NCBI GenBank assembly: GCA_040954595.2
Contig: CM082596.2
Location: 7,254,001-7,318,000 of the forward strand
DNA length: 64,000 nt
Direction: 5' to 3'
Source: Balanoglossus misakiensis
Taxonomy: Eukaryota > Hemichordata
The notes under the pieces were generated by a model, which saw only the letters and a program-made list of their open reading frames with translations, was not told where the DNA came from and did no database searches. Positions 57,516 to 64,000 of the stretch are shown piece by piece (position 1 is the first letter of the stretch; each line of letters starts with the position of its first letter). Made by a program: the position numbers and the translations under genes.

Positions 57516-60500
57516 TTCCTCTCCCCTGTTCCGATGGCGGCCGGCTATGTCGTCTCTCTGCTGCTGCGCTTTCGATCCCCCGAACTGACTCCTGACTAAG
57601 TTACCATGGCACGTTACCATGGCGAGGGAGATTTCTCCTTCGCCGGCAGTTGTTTCCGCTACTCCATTAAATGGGATCAAGCAGATAAAATCACGAATGA
57701 AGTGCACAGGTGTAGCGATAAAAACAAAAGTTGACTGAAGCGGATGTAGAGCATGCTATTTTCTCCTCTGTTTCCATTTTAAGTACAAAAAGGCCACTTG
57801 TCAGAATAAAAAGCAATTCAGCCGCGGATTAAGCATGCGTTTTTGTATGTTTTGTAAGATTCTGCCATTAAAAAGTCAAAAGTTCCGAAGCTCTATCTGG
57901 TGTGCGCGCGCAGCTTGTTCTTGGGATGGATTTTAATGATTTAAAAATCGACTAACTTGATAATGTTTCCCGTGGATTACCAGGCGCTTACAGTATGTCA
58001 ACTTTCAAGGTCAAGAAGAACGAGACTATTGACACCATCAGGGTATTGTTGATTCAGTGTTTCAAATCCGTGGAATGGAAGATTCTATCGTCAAATCTGA
58101 GCGTCAAGGGGCACGCAAACGTGTTTTGTTTCATGGAAATCATAAATTGGTCGTTCGCCATTATGGTCATATGCTACCACCCATAATAACATGATTGAAC
58201 CCAATAAACAAAATCCGTCGAGAGATTTGTGCTGCAATACTAGCTATCCAAGCGAATACATCCTTTCGCGTCGGACGGGGAGACTGCGAAGGTCGCCAAA
58301 CGGAGGTACTAATGAGTTGAACGACGAGATTATAGCACTGATAAAAATATCCCGCGAGTCAGTTAAGGACACGCACGCACGCACGCACGACACATCACCA
58401 TGCCCTTTAAAATAGTATGCATCATGATTTTAGTGAGAGGCTATGAAATTTTACCGGAGAAAACAGATTTTTATGTTCAGTGTATATTCGCATTGGTACA
58501 TATATATGCATGACGTGTAGATGGGTGGGCGGGCTTGTGATAACAGTAGAGGTTCTATTGGATATTTGCATAGGGCTCCATACAGGTAAAACCTTTTAGG
58601 AAAGCCCCGTCCTCCATTTAGAATCACACAAAAACCATCAACAAAAACAGGCACTGGATTGGAAAGAGAAACACACTCTGTGAAAGATCGTTCTTTCATG
58701 TCTTATCTAAAGGTATTGTTTTTATCAGTACTGTGCAGTTATCCCACCTACGCTGACGACGGTTATTTTCTGGTGACCGGTTGCTATGGTCACCATATGT
58801 TAGTGGAAACCGCTGCAATGAGTGTGCAACACTTCTAAGGAGAAAAAGAGTCTGTGTGTTGATACAACTTAATTTAAGAGAGCTACGAGTTACTTAAGAA
58901 TGCTTGTAGCTATGTTGATGTGTATAATTCAATTTGCACTTTATAACATGCACTAGCTAACCCACACACTAAACGACACCGTTTGGACATTGAATCGTGC
59001 ACAAAACCACTTGACCTGGCTGTCAAGACACTTGGTTACTCCATATTTATAATTCAAATAAATATAATGCAATAATATTGGATACGAGTGGGCAGTCCCG
59101 CTGGTTATAACTCTACCATTTTAAACCAAACGTTTTCATTATTTTCACAGCCGTGGATAATTTCACGCCAATGATCTAACAGGGACGGTGACGATCAACG
59201 TAAAGCAGGGCGGCCCAATAATCACTACACGCTTCGGAACCCACTTACAGTTTCCAAAGAATAGCCTCAATGGGGGAAAAGGGGTCCACTGTGACTCACT
59301 TCTAAAACACCCACCATTACTGCCCACGTCCAGGTGAATCGTGCGTGCATAGTGGACACAGTCTGGTCGGGCGGCACATACCCGTGTATTAAGTATACAC
59401 CCAGACAGACAGAGACTAACAGACAGGCAGACTGACAGACAGATGGCCAGACGCAATGGTGATATCAATCCATATATTATTCTTGAGCACAGGGGAACTA
59501 AAAAATGCACAGGGTCCGGTGACATGTTATAAATCAGTGTGTTCTTTACAAATCGACAGTGAATGGAGGGACACTTCCAGGAATTCTGTTCAAGGTCAGT
59601 TTAATACACAAAACGAAAGTAATATAAACCATCCCGATTCTTGCTACATATATGCCTTAACTGTGTTGAATCAAACCTGACACGAAAAAGACACCAAAAA
59701 ATGTTTCTCCAAGAAATATTATAATGTCTTTCTCCACGAAATTCTGTGCGCCCCCCCCCCCCCCAAAGTGACCCAGACTGACCCGATCCATGAACTGACA
59801 CGACTTCCGCGAATAGCGTTCCTTCTTTTGTTTGAGTTTCAGTCACCGGCGCGCGTGTAGACCAATGCCACTGAAGTGAAAGAGCGCCTACACTAACTCC
59901 TATCCTGTTCCCGTGTTGGACTTGTTAGCTTGGTGGTGCCCTGGCCTTTATTCCATGTCTATACAGGTAGAGTAACCGTTACTGACTCGATAACATCAGT
60001 TTTCCTCTATGTTAACAGTACTAGACCTAAATGCTACTGCTTATGGCTGTATGAATGGGTTGCACACAGCATTTCACTCAATGATACCAAATCAGACTAA
60101 AATCGTTCACAGTTACCAGTATGGCATCGTTTAAGAAAATCCCATATCGTTTTCTACATCCAATTGCTGTGACCATAGAGGGGGGGGGGGGGGTAGTTAC
60201 CCCCCCCCCCCCTCACCCGTGCTGTGACCAAGCTTGGAGGTACCACGTCCATCATGCATGCTATGACATGACTCCCTGAATAACTGGCAAGAATGTCTGC
60301 CAGTGTTATGGCGTGTACTGGATAGTCTCAATTCACTATGAGATGTATATGACTCTCGTGCTCTCCGGGTGGTTTAGAGTATGCATGTAAACCGTATAGT
60401 ACAACAGAACACCTAACGCAAGGGTCCCTGTGATCAGTCCACAGTATCACCGGACCCATCATGCTGAGGGTCATTCCAACTGGCGATCACAATAGGTTAA

Positions 60501-60590
60501 ACTTAGAAATACTAATGAGCTGGTGTACTGTAACCGCATTTTCTTGGTGGTAAAACAATGTCAGAAAAGTTATTTTTACTATAATTTTAT
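57516..60590. other. intergenic DNA between divergently transcribed genes
   Basis: It separates the PAN-EGF-discoidin gene (minus) from the cGAS-like gene (plus), so the promoters of both should lie here. No coding exon was recognised; ORFs at 57995-58415 and 58451-58699 have no domain. It contains C14 near 59751-59764 and a poly-G/poly-C hairpin at 60178-60214. Confidence 0.55.
60178..60214. repeat. poly-G/poly-C perfect hairpin
   Basis: GA followed by 14 G, a 6-base loop (TAGTTA) and 13 C followed by TC. Arms can pair fully or form G-quadruplex/i-motif structures. It is about 420 bp before the acceptor of the first visible exon of the cGAS-like gene. Confidence 0.9.
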
Positions 60591-60598
60591 TTTGCAGG

Positions 60599-60730
60599 TG
60601 TGCCTTAGTCAATAACAGTATTATTCAGTCGATTCAGTATTGTGTTGTTCACATTCAGAATGTCGAATTCTTCTGGCCGTCGCGTCGTCCTGGAGGTGAG
60701 AAAACCAACCAGGGATCGCTGGCCTCACTG
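60599..60730 (+). promoter_or_regulatory. 5' leader with a 23-codon upstream ORF before the cGAS-like start
   Basis: After the acceptor TTTTGCAG (60591-60598), an ATG at 60660 opens a frame of 23 codons (MSNSSGRRVVLE...) that stops at 60729-60731, with the last base of its TGA shared with the ATG of the main frame (TGATG). Such an overlap is a classical arrangement for translational control by reinitiation, if the leader is correct. Alternatively, a GTGAG inside it (about 60696) could be a donor. Confidence 0.35.
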
Positions 60731-63700
60731 ATGAAAGAATTAAAGATACCAGCGGAAGCCACTATGTCTGGTTGGAACCCAGCAAGAAGTCAGTCTGTGA
60801 GAGACGAAGGGGGAAGCCGATGTGGATCAGGACGCCAAACAAAGCAACGCAACGCCAAATCGTCCACTCCAGGCGGTAGACGGCGCTCTTCCACACCACT
60901 GAAGGAAATCAATGCAACAACGCCGGACTTAAGGCAATCCGAGAAACGGCCCAAGAGGCTCACACCGTCATCTGTGACAACGCAAGCCAGGAAAGGGGAC
61001 GTTCGTAGTTCTGATGACAGTCGAGATAAGCTCGATAAACTTGAAGGTGTTCTTAACATCCCTGCGTGTTACAGAACAGGCGTTCGGAAATGTTCTGTTG
61101 AGTCACCTCCAAGGAACTCGCAGCCTGTTCAAGAAAATAGACACCCAGGCCAAACACGTGGCAGAGGAAGCTCGCCATCAACACGTCATGATGAGTGTGG
61201 TAAGCGGGGAGCAATGAAACGAAGAACGGTTGAGTCAAGCAAAACGGCTGTCAAATCGAAAGTAACAGAAACGAGTAGAAGACAAATTAAGTCGGCGGAG
61301 ACAGACGGAGACGAGGACAGTGAGTCTGTGTCTGAAGACGATTGCATCGACTCTTCTAGTAGTTCCCAGAACTCGACGCTCGCTGACCTTGAAGGCAGCC
61401 TGAATATTCCAATTACTCACAGGTCGGCCACGAGGCGGCATCGCAGCGCTTTGCCCGTGAAGGGAGCTGGCTCAACCGCCCAAGGGCGACACCAGAATTC
61501 ACCAACGCGTGCGGATGCAGGGGGGTCAGCCACGGGAGGGCGCCACCCAGGTCGGCTCTCACAGTCCAGCACCAAGAGCGACCTGGTCGAGGTGGTCAGG
61601 AGACCATTGAGCCCGCGGGAGCAGTCAGACCTGCAGACAGAAATATGGAAGGTGTTCAACGACACCGTCAGAATACCACGGACTGAGACCAGCAGAGCGT
61701 TGAGTATCGTGGAACCCTTGATTGAGACGGTATTAGAATTCGCCAGAGCCGACAGCATCTTCAGGACGATTAAGAGGTTGAATGCCGGGAGCCATTACGA
61801 GAAACTCAAGGTGGGAAATAACGTGCCTGAGGCTCACTTTTGCTTTTTTCATTAAAGGGACAAAGTATCTCTCTCGCTGCCCTTTTTTCCCGTATATCAT
61901 GTTTGATACAAGACACCGTTTATGTTATTCTGCATGTGGATAAACGTTCGACCACACACAACTTCCATGATCCCGTTTGTAGGATATGAGAGTAAAAATC
62001 TCGCGAAAAATGAATAAACGGTAGAGACCGATTATTCACACGACCCCCCCCCCCTTTAACTTGTCCGCCCGCAAGTCAGATAGTTCTTCCACCACGTGTA
62101 TGCCATTCTCAGTGACCGCCAGACGCGCATTTAACCGTCTCCTCTGCCCCAACAGATATGCAAGAGTGACGAGGTCGACGTGATGCTCTACACGAAAGAC
62201 TTGGAAAGCTTCCTGGAGTACGACGAGCCTCGGCGAACGCCGGGATTTGTCTACATTAAAGTCAAACACTGGGACTGGGCCAGGTGGAAAGACGTCTGCA
62301 CCGCGGATGGTTTCCTGTCCTCCGTGAAAATGAGACGCTATTTTGAGAAGGTGGTCGACGGTGCTGTCGAGGCTTTCCGGAAGCACCATCCTGGTAAACG
62401 TGGTTCCTCTTTATCGAATAAATAACCGTGTTTCCTTTGATGAATGCTTGAAAAATAGTGCAGGTGATCCAGGCTCTGTTCATATATCGGTAAATCTTGG
62501 GGTTTTGGGGGATGCGACCAACTGAAATGTTGCCCGCAAGCCTCTCGAAACAACGTCGTGGAGGCCAATCACGTCCATTTCCGACACACACGTCCATGGT
62601 GGGCGGAAGTTGGTCCTGGCGCTTTTTTTCCCATGATTCAAATTACAGTCAACGCCATATTGGAAATTCTGCCAACTTTCCCTCGATTTTGTAAAAAATC
62701 GCGCGACTTATACATGGCGAACATTTTTTTTTTAAAGATTGACATCAAAGCTGCCAAATTATGTAGAAATCAGCTACGCCGGATTTCCCCTTTAACTTTT
62801 TCCCCCTCCCTGTAACAGGATATGACGTATCTGTCGTGAGAGAACTGCACGCCCTCGAGGAAGAGTGCAGTCCGGCTGTGACGGTCACTGTGGACGTGTC
62901 CGGGAGGAAGTACTCCGTCGACCTGGTGCTGGCCGTTTCTGTCGGGAAAGTCGCCGACTTCGACGCCACCGACGGCTGGAGCGATGTCGACGCCGGCGGG
63001 AAATGGCTGAAGGCGAGGAAGGTGGCGGACATCCAGGACATGGAGGTGTACGCCGTGGCCAAGAACCCTCCACCAGGTGAGCATGCGCAACCTCACTGGT
63101 TTCAATCGCAGCTCTATTTCTGGCCCGCGTCTGAATGTGGTCTCGTTTACATAATGAGTAACGTGCCACCAGATGTTCTTGTGATAGAGATACGAGGTGT
63201 TGACATAGGCGAATTTCTGACACCCCTGTTAACAGGAGTGTGTGAAAATCCGCCACCGTCACTGCAGTCAGAACAAATGCAAACCTGTGGTTTCTCCTAT
63301 CATACGCATTATATTGCCAGCATATGCATACATTCAATGCTTAACAAGGAGCCGACTCTGATAACACGAAACAGAGTTCTTAAAAGGGTAGGCACATACG
63401 TTTCCGTCTGCGAGTACAATTTGCCTGCTTTCAATGAGTTGAAACACTGCCGAAGTCATGGTAATATGTCCGTCTGGGACTGGAGACTTCCCTGGTCTCA
63501 ATTTTTACAGCATTTTTGGTTTTTCTCTAGGTCTCGGTGTTGACATGGAAAGCGTCGGACGATCTTGGCGACTGTCCTTCTCCAAGGCAGAGAAATATCT
63601 CCTGTTGAAAGCCGACAGCGAGTCCTCGAACGCGGTCACGTGTCGGAAAGAGTGCTACAGAATTTTCAAATACATGGTGCAGATTCTGAAGGAGAGGAAA

Positions 63701-64000
63701 GCGCGCCAATTCGCCAGCCTGTCGTCGTACCACTTGAAGACGGCGTTTCTGCACTACTGCGTGGCAACCCCGGGCGACGCCCAGTGGAGGCTGAGAGAGC
63801 CCGACGCCATGATCGAGAGGCTGGTCGGGCTCCTGGAGTTCTTCGTGCAGCGCGTCGTGGACAAATCCCTGCCGAATTTCTTCGTGCCGGGCCACAATAT
63901 GCTCGGCAGTTTCCAGCGGGTGACGCTGAAGGAAATGGAGAAGAACATTCGGCGGGAAATCCTTGTCCGTTTGCAGCGGGGCGATGCAGATTGCATACAG
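60731..64000 (+). CDS. cGAS-like receptor (cGLR), Mab-21 nucleotidyltransferase (3' truncated by window)
   Basis: Exons 60731-61810, 62156-62393, 62819-63076 and 63531-64000 (open at the edge). Phases agree; 682 residues are visible. Residues 1-300 are basic, Ser-rich and probably disordered, with a duplicated LEGxLNIP motif. From about 300 the enzyme core follows. RLNAGSHYEKLK (349-360) is the nucleotide-binding GS motif, followed by E366 and D368 (DEVDVM) and D474 (YSVDLVL), the three metal-binding acids of cGAS-type enzymes. Later blocks WRLSFSKAEKYLL, TCRKECYRIFKYM, SSYHLKTAFLHYC and LPNFFVPGHNMLGS match the cGAS C-lobe. Enzymes of this group make cyclic dinucleotides after nucleic-acid sensing and signal through STING; that role here is inference. 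The zinc-ribbon residues of vertebrate cGAS are absent. A 5' acceptor at 60598 implies an upstream noncoding exon. The Met at residue 12 (60764) has a better start context and may be used. Confidence 0.9.
61852..62050. mobile_element. foldback MITE, truncated copy in intron 1 of the cGAS-like gene
   Basis: Matches the left half of the element at 29372-29726: TTAAAGGGACAAAG, CTCTCTCGCTGCCC, GATACAAGACACCGTTT, CGACCACACACAACTTCC, ATGAATAAACGG. It breaks off near a C10 run (62045-62054). It lies about 100 bp before the acceptor of the exon carrying the catalytic E and D. Confidence 0.85.

Noticed and set aside
61811-61855. Read-through end of the first cGAS-like exon (VGNNVPEAHFCFFH then stop)
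   Set aside because: A GTGGGA donor at 61811 joins KLK to ICKSDEVDV in frame, restoring the catalytic region. The read-through is intron running into a MITE.
63077-63530. Continuation of the ORF 62836-63543 after NPPP
   Set aside because: GTGAGC at 63077 and the acceptor at 63530 remove it. The retained part shows no cGAS similarity, while the spliced form leads straight into WRLSFS.

Overview
This is a eukaryotic, intron-rich animal genome window. Exons are bounded by GT..AG sites, mosaic extracellular proteins are built from symmetrical phase-1 exons, and there are many MITE-like elements, microsatellites and one scaffold gap. The gene content (a TJAP1/BEGAIN-type scaffold protein, a very large multidomain adhesion GPCR, an aminergic-like rhodopsin-class GPCR, a PAN/EGF/discoidin protein and a cGAS-like/Mab-21 nucleotidyltransferase) and GC-rich exons in AT-rich noncoding DNA suggest a marine invertebrate. 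An invertebrate deuterostome such as a cephalochordate or hemichordate fits best, but the species cannot be fixed from the sequence alone.

Layout. About 1.5-5.1 kb (+): five exons of a TJAP1/BEGAIN-like coiled-coil protein whose 5' end is not securely found. About 7.0-20.1 kb: a 46-bp minisatellite, then a satellite of 88-bp units (about 140 in the main block) that is inverted at its left edge and interrupted by a 100-N gap. Diverged relatives of the unit continue to about 22.2 kb. 21.5-45.1 kb (+): one gene of 32 coding exons. I could join them with a continuous reading frame (6810 nt, 2269 residues) into an adhesion GPCR: signal peptide, four LamG/pentraxin-like domains, a fucolectin-type (FTP) domain split by a farnesoic-acid-methyltransferase-like (FAMeT) domain, two HYR, one sushi-like, one calcium-binding EGF, HRM, GAIN/GPS, seven TM segments and a cytoplasmic tail. 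46.2-47.5 kb (-): an intronless rhodopsin-class GPCR. 53.3-57.5 kb (-): signal peptide, PAN, EGF, Ser/Thr linker and the first part of an F5/8C (discoidin) domain. 60.6 kb to the window end (+): a cGAS-like receptor with a long basic disordered N-terminus, a complete catalytic triad and no zinc ribbon. It runs off the right edge.

The genes do not form an operon or an obvious pathway. Three of them concern surface recognition or innate sensing (lectin-rich adhesion GPCR, PAN/discoidin protein, cGAS-like enzyme), but a shared function is only a guess from proximity. The strongest leads are the adhesion GPCR architecture (nested domain exon, GPS without its nucleophile, RSKR site), the duplicated LEGxLNIP motif in the cGAS-like protein, and the organised 88-bp satellite beside and inside the adhesion GPCR gene.
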